64,000 nucleotides of DNA, taken from the NCBI GenBank assembly GCA_022841545.1, contig JALHRF010000003.1, forward strand, positions 1 through 64,000, in the 5' to 3' direction. The notes beneath the pieces are model-generated. The model ran no database searches and was not told where the DNA came from. It saw only the letters and a program-made list of their open reading frames with translations. The position numbers were made by a program, and so were the translations under genes. Below, piece after piece: positions 44,821 through 54,838 of this stretch (its first letter is position 1; every line of letters starts with the position of its first letter). The DNA comes from Bauldia sp. GTDB lineage: Bacteria > Pseudomonadota > Alphaproteobacteria > Rhizobiales > Kaistiaceae.

Positions 44821-45747
44821 TCACGCCGCTGCCTCCACCGGAGCCGGGGCCTTCGCCGGCCGCATGCCGAGAAGGTGGCAAATGGCGTAGACGAGGTCGG
44901 CGCGGTTCATGGTGTAGAAGTGGAAGTCGGTGACGCCGCGGTCGACGAGGTCGAGCACCTGCTCGGCGGCGACCGCCGCGGCAACGAGTTGGCGGGTCGG
45001 AGCGTCGTCCTCGAGCCCCTCGAAACGGCGCGCCAGCCAGTCCGGCACCGAGGCGCCGGCGCGCTTCGCAAAGCCCGCGACCTGGGTGAAGTTGTGCACC
45101 GGCACGATGCCGGGGACGACCGGGATGTCGAGGCCTGCGGCGCGGACCTTCTCGACATAGGCCTCGAACTTGTCGTTGTCGAAGAAGAACTGGGTGATCG
45201 CCCGGTCGGCGCCCGAGTCGACCTTCCGCTTGAGCATGCCGATGTCGTGGTCGAGACTCGCGCTCTCCGGGTGCTTCTCCGGATAGACGCCGACCGACAC
45301 CTCGAAGTCGCCCACCGCCTTGATCCCGGAAACGAGATCGGCGCTGCTCTGGTAGCCGCCAGGGTGCGGCGCGAAGGCAGTGCCGATGCCCGCCACCGGA
45401 TCGCCGCGGAGCGCCACGATGTGGCGGACGCCGGCGCCGCGATAGGCCCGGACCACGTCGTTCACCTCGTCCTTCGTGGCAGCGACGCAGGTGAGGTGCG
45501 CGGCGGGCGTGAGCGGCGTTTCCTTGAGGATACGCGAAACCGTGGCGTGGGTGCGCTCGCGGGTCGAGCCGCCGGCGCCGTAGGTTACGGAAACGAAGGA
45601 AGGACCAAGCGGGGCGAGCCGCTCGATCGATCTCCACAGCGTCTCCTCCATTGCCTCGGTCTTGGGCGGGAAGAACTCGAACGACACCTTGAGATTTGAA
45701 TCCGCGCCGAGGAGGCGGCTCGGCCGCTTCGCATCGAAAGCCATCAC
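44821..45747 (-). CDS. metF: Methylenetetrahydrofolate reductase
   Basis: VSFEFFPPKTEAMEETLW, TYGAGGSTRERTH, ALRGDPV, TQFFFDNDKF. Confidence 0.95.
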   Translation of the reverse strand: MMAFDAKRPSRLLGADSNLKVSFEFFPPKTEAMEETLWRSIERLAPLGPSFVSVTYGAGGSTRERTHATVSRILKETPLTPAAHLTCVAATKDEVNDVVRAYRGAGVRHIVALRGDPVAGIGTAFAPHPGGYQSSADLVSGIKAVGDFEVSVGVYPEKHPESASLDHDIGMLKRKVDSGADRAITQFFFDNDKFEAYVEKVRAAGLDIPVVPGIVPVHNFTQVAGFAKRAGASVPDWLARRFEGLEDDAPTRQLVAAAVAAEQVLDLVDRGVTDFHFYTMNRADLVYAICHLLGMRPAKAPAPVEAAA

Positions 45748-46754
45748 GCCACCTCCCGCGTCGCGTTGCCGGCGACAAGCATGCGCTGGTCATGGGCCAG
45801 CCACATCGTCACCTTGAGCTTGTTGCGCTGACCTGGCAGGTCGACCACCCGGTCGAGCGACAGGCCCTGCCCCTCGATCCACTGGCGCACCTGATCCTCG
45901 GCGAAACCGAGACGGCGATGCGCATGCTCCTCGCGGAGGAACTCGAGATCGTGGGGCGCGAAATCGACGATCAGCATCCGACCGCCGGGCCGCAGCATCC
46001 GCGCCGCCTCGGCAAGGGCGCGCTCGGGATCGTCGAGATAGTGGAGTACCTGGTGGATGGTCACGACATCGAAGGCATCTCGGGGGAGCGGCAGGTTGTA
46101 GATGTCGCCGAGCCGGACCTGCGCATTGGCGATCCCTGCCCGGTCGAGATTGGCGCGGGCGACCGCGAGCATGCTGGGCGAGGCGTCGATGCCGACCGCG
46201 CGGTCGCAGAGCGGGGCGAGCAACTCGAGCAGCCGCCCCGTGCCGGTGCCGAGATCGAGAAGGCTGCCGAAATGCCGGCCGCCGATGGCCTTGAGGATCG
46301 CCGCCTCGACCCGGTCCTCCGCAACGTGGAGGGCGCGGATGGTGTCCCATTCCCCGGCATTGTCAGCAAAATAGCGGTGGGCGGTCTCGGCATGCTCGCG
46401 CTTGATCGCGGCCAGCCGGTCGCGGTCGCGGGCGAGCACGGGGTCGCCGCGGTCGGCCAGCCCCAGGAGGTCGCGGACGAGCTTCGCGCCGGGTCCATTC
46501 TCCGTCAGGCGGTAGAAGACCCAGGCGCCCTCGGGATAGCGGTCGATCAGCCCGGCCTCGGCGAGGAGCTTGAGATGGCGCGAGATGCGCGGCTGCGACT
46601 GGCCGAGGATGGCGGTAAGGTCCTTGACCGACAGTTCCGCATGGCCGAGCAGCGCCAGCACCCGGAGGCGCGTCGTCTCGCCCGCGGCCTTGAGCGAGGC
46701 GATCATCGGCTCGATGCGCAGCGCGACAGACACAGGCTCTCCCGGATCGGACAT
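45744..46754 (-). CDS. ArsR-family regulator fused to SAM-dependent methyltransferase
   Basis: [56 protein letters not shown]. Confidence 0.9.
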   Translation of the reverse strand: MSDPGEPVSVALRIEPMIASLKAAGETTRLRVLALLGHAELSVKDLTAILGQSQPRISRHLKLLAEAGLIDRYPEGAWVFYRLTENGPGAKLVRDLLGLADRGDPVLARDRDRLAAIKREHAETAHRYFADNAGEWDTIRALHVAEDRVEAAILKAIGGRHFGSLLDLGTGTGRLLELLAPLCDRAVGIDASPSMLAVARANLDRAGIANAQVRLGDIYNLPLPRDAFDVVTIHQVLHYLDDPERALAEAARMLRPGGRMLIVDFAPHDLEFLREEHAHRRLGFAEDQVRQWIEGQGLSLDRVVDLPGQRNKLKVTMWLAHDQRMLVAGNATREVA

Positions 46755-46866
46755 AAAGATATCCTTATACCTATATTCGACTCGATGCCAAGCGCAATCG
46801 ACAAAGGCCAGAATTGTGTTGACGCCGACGGGCGGAGAATTTTACGCAAGGGTTAAATGCAGGGAC

Positions 46867-47226
46867 TTGCCATTGCCACAGATCGCCCTCCCCGCTCTGT
46901 TCGGAGCGCTCGCCGACCCCATCCGGCTCGCCATCGTCGAGCGACTGCTGCGCGAGGGCGAGCGCTCGGCCGGCGAGATCGCAGAGCCCTTCGCCGTCAG
47001 CAAGCCGGCCATTTCCAGGCACCTCCGGGTGCTCGAACAGGCGGGCCTGATCGAGCGCCGGGTCGAACGCCAGTGGCGGGTGTGCCGCGTCCGTCCCGAG
47101 GCAATCCGCGCCGTCGACGACTGGATGACGCAGTACCGCGCGTTCTGGGAAGGATCGTTCGACCGCCTCGACGCACTGCTCGCCAGGCAGAGTGCGACAG
47201 CGAAGAAGGGGAAGGGCCGTGGCTGA
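46867..47226 (+). CDS. ArsR-family regulator (TTG start at 46867 or 46873)
   Basis: [49 protein letters not shown]. Confidence 0.88.
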   Translation: MPLPQIALPALFGALADPIRLAIVERLLREGERSAGEIAEPFAVSKPAISRHLRVLEQAGLIERRVERQWRVCRVRPEAIRAVDDWMTQYRAFWEGSFDRLDALLARQSATAKKGKGRG

Positions 47227-47716
47227 CGTCTCCCATCTGAACAGCGCCCGCGCGGCGGGCGAGGACGACGCCAAAGACCCCACGCTGGTCATCGAGAGGG
47301 TCTTCAAGGCGCCGCCGGAGCAGGTCTTCGCCGCCTGGACCGACCCGGCGATCCTGGTCGAGTGGTGGGGCCCCGAGACCTTCCATACCCCCGAATACGC
47401 GATGGACGTGCGCGAGGGCGGCGCCTGGCGGACAGTGATGCGCAACGGAAAGGGCGAAACGCACATCGTCTCGGGCGTCTATCGCGAGATCGTGCCGCCC
47501 AGGCGCCTGGTCTTGACCTGGGGCTGGCAGCAGCCGGACGGCACGCGCGGACACGAGACCACGGTGGAACTCGACTTCGAGCCGGTCGCCGACGGCACCC
47601 GGCTCCGCCTCGTGCAGCGCGTTTTCACGACCGTCGAGAATCGCGACGGACACCGCATGGGCTGGCAGTCGAGCTTCAACAAGCTCGAGACGTTGATGGA
47701 AGCCGGGACCGCCTGA
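47219..47716 (+). CDS. SRPBCC/AHSA1-domain protein (GTG start)
   Basis: [32 protein letters not shown]; overlaps ArsR stop. Confidence 0.88.
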   Translation: MADVSHLNSARAAGEDDAKDPTLVIERVFKAPPEQVFAAWTDPAILVEWWGPETFHTPEYAMDVREGGAWRTVMRNGKGETHIVSGVYREIVPPRRLVLTWGWQQPDGTRGHETTVELDFEPVADGTRLRLVQRVFTTVENRDGHRMGWQSSFNKLETLMEAGTA

Positions 47717-47719
47717 CGA

Positions 47720-48442
47720 TCAGAGCGGTTCGAGATCGACGAAGGGCCGCATCCGGTCGGCGATGGTGACGTTGGTGTCGGCGCCTGTGAAACGGCCGAG
47801 CATGGCCCGGAGATCGCCAATCGCGGCATTGAGATCGCCGACGCCGTTCGACTGGATCGTCAACACCGCCCGTGTGGTCAGCGGGGTCACCAGGGAGCGC
47901 ACGTCCTGCCGCCAGTTCCAGCGCCGGCAGAGGATCTTCTCGTTGTCGGCATAGACCACCTCTCCCGGCTTGGGCGGATCGGACTCGGACGCGGTCTCGT
48001 CGTCCGCCCCGCTCGCCATGTCGAGGAACTGGTCGCCGACGCGACTGTAGCGGAAGGCGATGTCGCCCCCGACCTTGGCGAGGTCATCTGCGCCGAGCGG
48101 CATGACGTGGGCCAGCGACACGGCGTTGTAGACGTCGACGAAGGCGTTGATCTCGGGCAGGCCGCGACCGGCGAGCACGTTCTTCACCAGCCGCTCGACC
48201 GAGGAGCGGTAGCTCGTCTTCTTGATGCCGAAGGCGCGATAAGCCTTCCGCCAGGCGGCGACGCCCGGAATCTCCGACAGTTCCACCCCCGCCCACGCCG
48301 TCCGGCAGGCCGCCTCGCGCTCGGCGATGATCGCGGCAAGCTCCGGCGGACGGCCGGGATCAATCTCGATGCCGGTCGCGGTCACCACCGCAACACGGAA
48401 GTCGGGAAAGTCCCTGGCGATCTCGGAAATGTCGATGTTCAT
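47720..48442 (-). CDS. B3/B4 tRNA-binding-like domain protein
   Basis: AWRKAYRAFGIKKTSYRSSVERLVKNVLAGRGLPEINAFVDVYNAVSLAHVMPLGADDL. Confidence 0.8.
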   Translation of the reverse strand: MNIDISEIARDFPDFRVAVVTATGIEIDPGRPPELAAIIAEREAACRTAWAGVELSEIPGVAAWRKAYRAFGIKKTSYRSSVERLVKNVLAGRGLPEINAFVDVYNAVSLAHVMPLGADDLAKVGGDIAFRYSRVGDQFLDMASGADDETASESDPPKPGEVVYADNEKILCRRWNWRQDVRSLVTPLTTRAVLTIQSNGVGDLNAAIGDLRAMLGRFTGADTNVTIADRMRPFVDLEPL

Positions 48443-48514
48443 GGGCGGGAGGCACAAGCGGACGGGTCTCGGTCCTACCAAGGCCAGTGACCGACGGAAA
48501 GCCCGAACGCCACC

Positions 48515-48766
48515 TCAATGCACGTGGCAGCTCTCGCCGACCACTACCTCGCCGCGAAGGAACGTCCAGTAGACGAAGGCGGTGTAGCCGAGGATGACCG
48601 GCAGCATGAAGATCGTGCCGATCAGGGTGAAGCCTGGCTCGCCGGGACCGCCGGCGCGTCCACCACCGTCATCGACGGCGGCACGAGATAGGGGAAGATC
48701 GAGATCGCAAGCCCGAGATAATAGAGAAGGAACAGGCCGACGCAGCCGAGGAAGGGCGACACTTCA
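48515..48766 (-). pseudogene. cydB: C-terminal remnant of cytochrome bd oxidase subunit II, frameshifted
   Basis: SPFLGCVGLFLLYYLGLAISIFPYLVPPSMTVVDAPAVPASQ | GFTLIGTIFMLPVILGYTAFVYWTFLRGEVVVGESCHVH* split across two frames. Confidence 0.8.
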
Positions 48767-48847
48767 TTTTCGGCCTCATCAAGCTGAGACGTGATCTAGC
48801 CCCAAGATTAATCTCAGATGGCAAACGGCAGCGCGACGATTGGAGGC

Positions 48848-49618
48848 CTACCCTCGTACCGCCACCACGAACAGCCGGGGAAAGCGGAGCATCACGCGGC
48901 CGTCGACGAGCGGCGGATAGCTCTCGGCGATGCGTTCCGTATAGGCGGCAAGCCAGGCGTCGCGCTCGCGCGCGTCGAGCCGGTCGAGCCAGGGACGGAG
49001 GCCCGTGCTCCTGACCCACTCGACAATCGCCTCCGGCCCCGCGAGGACGTGGTAGTAGGTGGTGTGCCAGACATCGACCGAGGCGGCGAGCGGCTTCAGC
49101 CGGTCGTAATACTCGACCGGCGGCGGAATGGCGTCGCGCCGGATCGGCTCAACGAACCTCTCCCGCCACGGACCGCCACGCGCCACCGCCGCCATCAGCA
49201 TGTGGGTGGGCTCGTTGCGATTGTCCGGCACCTGGATCGCGAGCGCCCCGCCCGGCGGGCAGGTCGCGAACAGCCGAACGAGCACGGCAAGGTGGTCCGG
49301 CACCCACTGGAACACGGCATTGCCGAAGATCACGTCGAATGCCGTTGCCGGGACGTAGTCTTCGATGTCGGCGACGCGGAAGTCCGCTGACGGCAGCCGC
49401 TTCCGCGCCGCTGCGATCATCTCCGGAGACGAATCGATGCCGACGATCTCGGCCTGAGGGTAGCGAGCGGCGAGCAGCCCGGTCGAATTGCCCGGACCGC
49501 AGCCGACGTCGAGCACCCGGCGCGGCCGCATGACCGGAACCCGCGCGAGAAGCTCCGCCGCGGGCCGCGTCCGCTCATCCTCGAACTTGAGATACTGCCA
49601 CGGCGACCAGTCCGCCAT
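48848..49618 (-). CDS. tam: Trans-aconitate 2-methyltransferase
   Basis: DWSPWQYLKFEDERTRPAAELL, VLDVGCGPGNST, NAVFQWVPDH. Confidence 0.88.
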   Translation of the reverse strand: MADWSPWQYLKFEDERTRPAAELLARVPVMRPRRVLDVGCGPGNSTGLLAARYPQAEIVGIDSSPEMIAAARKRLPSADFRVADIEDYVPATAFDVIFGNAVFQWVPDHLAVLVRLFATCPPGGALAIQVPDNRNEPTHMLMAAVARGGPWRERFVEPIRRDAIPPPVEYYDRLKPLAASVDVWHTTYYHVLAGPEAIVEWVRSTGLRPWLDRLDARERDAWLAAYTERIAESYPPLVDGRVMLRFPRLFVVAVRG

Positions 49619-49733
49619 TTTCCGATCCCCCTCGCGCCGGACGATGATTTACATCCCCGCTATGCGGAAGTCAGTGGTATCGGAACTTGCGTCTCCATGT
49701 CGGAATCAACCACGCACTGGTGCCGCCGCGCGC

Positions 49734-51959
49734 ATGACCAGCCCCGCCCCCACGCTCATGCCGGCGTCCGGCCGCTTCGACGCCCTCGCGCGGGCGATCG
49801 GCGCCGGCGTGGTCTGCGGCTTCCTCGCCGTCATCCAGTCGGCGGGCTTCGGCCTGTTCGTACTCGGCGGGAGCGCCCATGCGCTTGCGCCTGTAGCGGT
49901 CGGCATGGCGCTCTTCGCGACGGCGACCGCGACGCTTGTCGCCGTGTTCACCAGTTCGGTGCCGGGCGCGGTGTCGATCGCCCAGACCGTGCCGATCGCC
50001 GCCCTGACCACTGGCGTCGCCCACATCCTCGCCGTGACCGGCGGCGATTCGGGCAGCGCAACTGCGGCGGCCACCATGATCGCCTTCGTCGCCCTCGGCA
50101 GCCTCGCCTTCGGCCTCGCGGCCCTCGCCCTCGGCGTCTTCCGCTGGGGACGCTTCATCCGCTTCGTGCCGTACCCGGTGATCGCCGGGTTCTTCGCCGG
50201 TTGCGGCTGGCTGATCATGCTGGGCGGCATTGGCGTCGCCACGGGCCACAAGATCGGCGCCGGCAATATCGGCCTCCTCGCCGATGGCTCGGTGCAGCTC
50301 CGCGTGCTGGCCACGCTCGCCATCGTCGCGGCGATCGCCATCCTCGTCCGCCGCTATCCCATCAGCACCGTGCTTCCCGGCGTGGCAGCGGCCGCGCTTG
50401 CGGCCTACACGCTGGGCGCCGCGGTCGTCGGGTTCCGGCCTGCCGAAGCGATTCGGGAAGGGTGGCTCGTAAACCTCTCCGGCGACGGTGCGCTGTGGCC
50501 GCCGATCGCGCTTGGCGACGTGGCCCTTGTCGATCTCGGCGCGCTTTCGGGCGCGCTCATTGCCCTGCCCGTCCTGGTGATCCTGAGCGTGATGACGCTG
50601 CTCATGAATGCGGGCGCCATCGAACTCGCGACGCGCCGCGACATCGACCTCGATCATGAGCTCCGCTCGGTCGGCGTGCAGAACCTCGTCGGCGGCGCCG
50701 GGGGCGGCCTGCCCGCGTTCCACTCGGTCCCGCTCACCCTCCTCTCGGCGAGACTGCGGGCCACCGGGCCAGCGGTGGGCCTGATCACGGCAGGCCTCTG
50801 CGCGGCCACGCTCGCCTTCGGCGACGCCTTCCTGTCGCACGTCCCCACCCCGCTCCTCGGCGGGCTCGTGGTCTGGATCGGGCTGTCGCTGGTGGTCGAC
50901 TGGCTGGTCCGCGCCTTCCCGCGGCTGCCGCGAGCGGAATACGCGATCGTCGTCTTCATCTTCCTGGCGATCGTCTTCGCCGGCCTCGCCTGGGGACTGC
51001 TGGTCGGCCTGGTCGCCGCCGCCGTGCTCTTCGTCGTCGAATACGCGCGGGTCGAGATCGTCCGCGATGTGCTGTCGGGCAAGGACTACCAGAGCGCCCG
51101 CGGCAGCTCGGAGCGGCGGCGGCGGGAACTCCAGACGGTCGGCGACGCGATTCTCATTGTCCGGCTGCAAGGGTTCCTCTTCTTCGGCACCGCCGACCGC
51201 ATGCGACGGCGAATCCACGAGCAGATCAAGCGACCCGGCGGCACCGACGTCCTCTATCTCCTCCTCGATTTCCGCCGCGTGACCGGCCTCGATTCGTCGA
51301 CCGTGATCAGTTTCGTGCGCCTCGCCCAGGCGAGCGCCCGCGACGGCTATGTGCTGATGTGCTGCGGCATGTCCGAGGCGATCCGCACCGCCATGACGCG
51401 CGCGGGCTTCGCGCCCGCGTCCGACCTGCCGATCCGTTTCGTCGAAGACCTCGAGCACGGGCTGGAGTGGTGCGAGAACGACCTGCTCGCCACGCTCCTC
51501 CCCGGCGCCGACGGCGGCGCAACGGTGCCGGTGGTCGACCTTCTCGACACGGTGCTCGGCGATCGCGCGGTGGCGGAGCGATTCCTGACCTGGCTCGAGC
51601 GCATCGAGGTGGAGGGCGGAGCCACGCTGATCGAGCAGGGAACACCGTCAAGCGATGTCTTCTTCATCGAGTCCGGACAGGCTTCGGTGATCCTCACCGC
51701 CGGCCGGGCGAAGGTCCGGCTCGCAACCGTCAGCGGCGGATCGATCGTGGGCGAGATCGCCTTCTATCTCGGCGCGAGGCGGACCGCCTCGGTCGAAGCC
51801 GAATCCAGACTGGTCGCCTGGCGGCTTTCGGCGGAGAACCTCGCGCGGCTCGAGGTCGAAATGCCCGACGTCCTCATCCGTTTCCACCGCGGCATGGCGG
51901 CAATCCTTGCGGATCGCCTCACCGGCGCCAACCGCCTCGTCCGGCTCCTCGCCGACTGA
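49734..51959 (+). CDS. SulP-family transporter with STAS and cyclic-nucleotide-binding domains
   Basis: Polytopic SulP core, STAS region DVLYLLLDFRRVTGLDSSTVISF, cNMP-like GATLIEQGTPSSDVFFIESGQASV. Confidence 0.88.
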   Translation: MTSPAPTLMPASGRFDALARAIGAGVVCGFLAVIQSAGFGLFVLGGSAHALAPVAVGMALFATATATLVAVFTSSVPGAVSIAQTVPIAALTTGVAHILAVTGGDSGSATAAATMIAFVALGSLAFGLAALALGVFRWGRFIRFVPYPVIAGFFAGCGWLIMLGGIGVATGHKIGAGNIGLLADGSVQLRVLATLAIVAAIAILVRRYPISTVLPGVAAAALAAYTLGAAVVGFRPAEAIREGWLVNLSGDGALWPPIALGDVALVDLGALSGALIALPVLVILSVMTLLMNAGAIELATRRDIDLDHELRSVGVQNLVGGAGGGLPAFHSVPLTLLSARLRATGPAVGLITAGLCAATLAFGDAFLSHVPTPLLGGLVVWIGLSLVVDWLVRAFPRLPRAEYAIVVFIFLAIVFAGLAWGLLVGLVAAAVLFVVEYARVEIVRDVLSGKDYQSARGSSERRRRELQTVGDAILIVRLQGFLFFGTADRMRRRIHEQIKRPGGTDVLYLLLDFRRVTGLDSSTVISFVRLAQASARDGYVLMCCGMSEAIRTAMTRAGFAPASDLPIRFVEDLEHGLEWCENDLLATLLPGADGGATVPVVDLLDTVLGDRAVAERFLTWLERIEVEGGATLIEQGTPSSDVFFIESGQASVILTAGRAKVRLATVSGGSIVGEIAFYLGARRTASVEAESRLVAWRLSAENLARLEVEMPDVLIRFHRGMAAILADRLTGANRLVRLLAD

Positions 51960-51962
51960 GGG

Positions 51963-52679
51963 CTACGTGGCGTGACCGGGGGCAGCCGCCCTCGGCCGGC
52001 GCAGCATCTCGCCGAGGATCATCCAGAGCTGACCGACGATCGCGACGAGGCAGGCGATGGCCGCGACGCGACCGGCGCTCGCCGCCTGGGTGAAGAGGGG
52101 CGACCCCATGCCGACCGTGGCGATGCTCTCGACCCACATCAGGTAGAGCGCGGTGGACACGGCGCCGGCCACGGCCGCCGCGAGCGTCGCGATCCAGCCG
52201 AGTACGCCCACGGCGCCGTGGCGCCGAAACAGCGAGTCGCCGCGACCCGCCGAAGAACGGGCGATGACGAGGAGGAGCACGATGAGCAGCGCCAGCGTGG
52301 TGAAGAACGGGAAGCCCGAATTGAGGATCCCGAGCCCGAACGAGACCGGCACGTAGTTCAACCCGAAGGCGGTCAGGCTCCGCCAGTCGAGAAGAAGAAG
52401 GACAGGCACCAGGAATCCGGCCAGGCCCCACATGCCGACCGCCTTCATCCGGCGCCAGCACGGCCTGAGCAGCGCCAGGGCCAGGAGGACAAGGATCAGG
52501 GGGCGGAGCAACGCGCCGGTGCCGACGGAGATGGCCGCACAGGCGCCCTCGGTCCCGGTGCAGTCCGAGGCTGTCTGGATCGTCTTAGCGATCCACGGTC
52601 CGGACAGCGACAGCGCCACAAAAGCGGCAAGCCGCCAGACGACGGTGATCGCGAACCTGCCGCCGCTCAGGGGACGCAT
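51963..52679 (-). CDS. Multi-pass membrane protein, unknown
   Basis: Several hydrophobic segments. Confidence 0.6.
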   Translation of the reverse strand: MRPLSGGRFAITVVWRLAAFVALSLSGPWIAKTIQTASDCTGTEGACAAISVGTGALLRPLILVLLALALLRPCWRRMKAVGMWGLAGFLVPVLLLLDWRSLTAFGLNYVPVSFGLGILNSGFPFFTTLALLIVLLLVIARSSAGRGDSLFRRHGAVGVLGWIATLAAAVAGAVSTALYLMWVESIATVGMGSPLFTQAASAGRVAAIACLVAIVGQLWMILGEMLRRPRAAAPGHAT

Positions 52680-52778
52680 TGCCGATCCTTTCGTAGAGGA
52701 AATTCGATGCCGCCGACGTGGCCGGGCGGCACGGCCTGACCACGGCGGCGCGGCCCTGTCAACGGCAGGTGCTGCGAT

Positions 52779-53393
52779 TCATGGCCCGACGGGGCGGCCC
52801 GTGCGGTCCGCGAGGAAGCGACCGTCCGGCTTGCAGGAGGCGAGGACCCTGTCGATGCGGCCGAGGATGTTCGACGCCGGCACGTAGCCCATGCCGCCGT
52901 AGACGCCGCGGCTGTCATTGGCGTTGTCGCGATTATCGCCGAGGACGAAATAGTGGTCGGCCGGCACGGCGAAATCGGGGGTGTCGTCGAAGACACCGTC
53001 CGGCCCTGTATCGAGCGTGTCGAAGGCAGCACCGCCGGGGAGCGTCTCGCGCCACAGCTCGGCCCGCTCGAACTCGTATCCGAAGTCGACCGCGACTTCG
53101 CCGATCGGCTCGCGCGGGAGCGGAACGCCGTCGAGGACGACGACCCCGGCATCGAGGCGCACGCTGTCGCCGGGAAGGCCGATGACACGGAACATATGCA
53201 CCGTTCCGCGGTCGCGCGGATCGAGGAAGACGATGACGTCGCCGCGCCTCGGCTCCGCGCCGTCGGCGTAGGGGACCATCACCACCGTGTCGCCGAGGAT
53301 CAGCGTCGGCGCCATGGCGGCCGACACTGTGGCGAAGACCCGCTCGCCCGCGGGGTGGAAGATGGCCCAGATGATCATCGCAATGGTGCACAT
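52779..53393 (-). CDS. Signal peptidase I homologue lacking catalytic Ser/Lys
   Basis: VSAAMAPTLILGD, RRGDVIVFLDP, HMFRVIGLPGDSV, VLGDNRDNANDSR. Confidence 0.8.
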   Translation of the reverse strand: MCTIAMIIWAIFHPAGERVFATVSAAMAPTLILGDTVVMVPYADGAEPRRGDVIVFLDPRDRGTVHMFRVIGLPGDSVRLDAGVVVLDGVPLPREPIGEVAVDFGYEFERAELWRETLPGGAAFDTLDTGPDGVFDDTPDFAVPADHYFVLGDNRDNANDSRGVYGGMGYVPASNILGRIDRVLASCKPDGRFLADRTGRPVGP

Positions 53394-53701
53394 GGCACGC
53401 GCGTGTAGGCGAGCCCACGGCGGCGGTCTGTGACCGCGATCACGCAGTGCTGCGGCCGGCCGGGGCGCGCGGCGGCGATACGGTCCCATGGGGCGTTGAA
53501 CGGGCGCGCATCGCCGCCGGCTGCGCCGCCGAGGCTTTGACTGCGACCGGCGGGCATTCGGTTCGGATCTGGCGGAGAACTTGGGGAGCCGGCCTGCTCG
53601 CGCTTCCCAGCAGGGTCTCGTGGAGACCCCGAAGCCGCGAGCCGGCCTCTCGTCAGTACTGTCAGGGCGGCGTGTTTCCCGACTGTTTCAGGGGCGTGAC
53701 C

Positions 53702-54028
53702 GTCGTGTTTCAATTGTTTCCGGGAATGCCCCGTGTCGCGCTTGTGCCCGCCGCAAATGGCGGCCGCCGTTCACCAGATCGAGGCGAAGCATTGCCTCTG
53801 CCGTCGGGTAACGTTCGCGACGCCACCGGCATCAAGCCTGGCGACCGGGTGGAGGTGCGCGCCACGGCCGCCGGCGGCGTGATCATCGAGAAGGCCGGGG
53901 CGGCGGACGAATATCTTGCCCGATTACATGCCATCGCCAAACGCCGCCCACTTCGCGGCATCACGACCGACGAACTCATGAAGATGAGCCGTGGCGATCC
54001 CGGCGAAGACCCAGCACTGAAGGAATGA
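53702..54028 (+). CDS. AbrB/MazE-like antitoxin, N-terminus uncertain
   Basis: RDATGIKPGDRVEVRATAAGGVIIEK; ATGA overlap with following PIN gene. Confidence 0.6.
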   Translation, partial: VVFQLFPGMPRVALVPAANGGRRSPDRGEALPLPSGNVRDATGIKPGDRVEVRATAAGGVIIEKAGAADEYLARLHAIAKRRPLRGITTDELMKMSRGDPGEDPALKE

Positions 54029-54834
54029 CGCTCGTCGATACGAACGTGTTGTCTGACATTCTGTCAGACGACCCGCAGTGGCTTGCCTGGTCGGCAAAGG
54101 CGCTTGCGGTCCGGTCGCAGTTAGGACCGCTCTTCACCAACGATGTAGTCTACGCCGAACTCTCCCTGAAGATGCCGTCGGTGGACGAAACCGATCGGTA
54201 TCTGAACGACATGAACGTCAGGCTGACGCCAACACCGAGGCCGGCGCTCTTCTTGGCGGCGCGAGCGTACCAACGGTATCGAAAGAGCGGCGGCCCGCGC
54301 CGAGGCGTCCTACCCGACTTCTTCGTCGGCGCGCATGCCGAAGCCGCTGGCCTGCCGATCCTGACCCGCGACCCGCGGCGGTATCGCGCCTATTTCCCCC
54401 CGGGTGACGCTGATCACGCCTTGACGGACGTCCCGCGCCGAGTACGACAGGATCGACGCAAGGAAGGTGTGAGCCATGAGGCCGATCGTACCGACCGCGA
54501 CTATCGACGCGCCGTCGCGCGAATCGACGAGTTGGTCACGCGGCCGGACGCGGGAAAGAACGAGGAACTGGAGGTCCTGACAATTCTGGTCCTGGCCTAT
54601 GAGGCCGAGCACGTTCCCGACGCGCCGCTCGACCCCGTCGACTACCTCAAGGCGTCGATGGACAACCGCGGGCTGACGCAGGCTGACCTCTCGCGTCTCC
54701 TCGGGTCGAGCAGCCGCGCGGCGGAGGTCCTCAACGGCAGGCGCGAACTGTCCAAGGCGATGATCCGCACGCTCGCCGCGGAATGGGGGCTGGACGCCAA
54801 TACGCTGATCGGCGTCCAGCGAAAGGCAGCCTGA
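54025..54834 (+). pseudogene. VapC (PIN) toxin fused by frameshift to HigA-like HTH antitoxin
   Basis: N-half MTLVDTNVLSDIL...LPILTRDPRRYRAYFP; C-half RTDRDYRRAVARIDEL...GLTQADLSRLLGSSSRAAEVLNGRRELSKAMIRTL. Confidence 0.75.
54437..54472 (+). pseudogene. C-terminal scar of HigB-type toxin
   Basis: Alternate frame AEYDRIDARKV* ending 3 nt before the ATG expected for HigA. Confidence 0.6.
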
Positions 54835-54838
54835 GCCG

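Noticed and set aside
49671-51458. 595-aa minus-strand ORF
   Set aside because: Shadow of the SulP transporter; charged, compositionally biased
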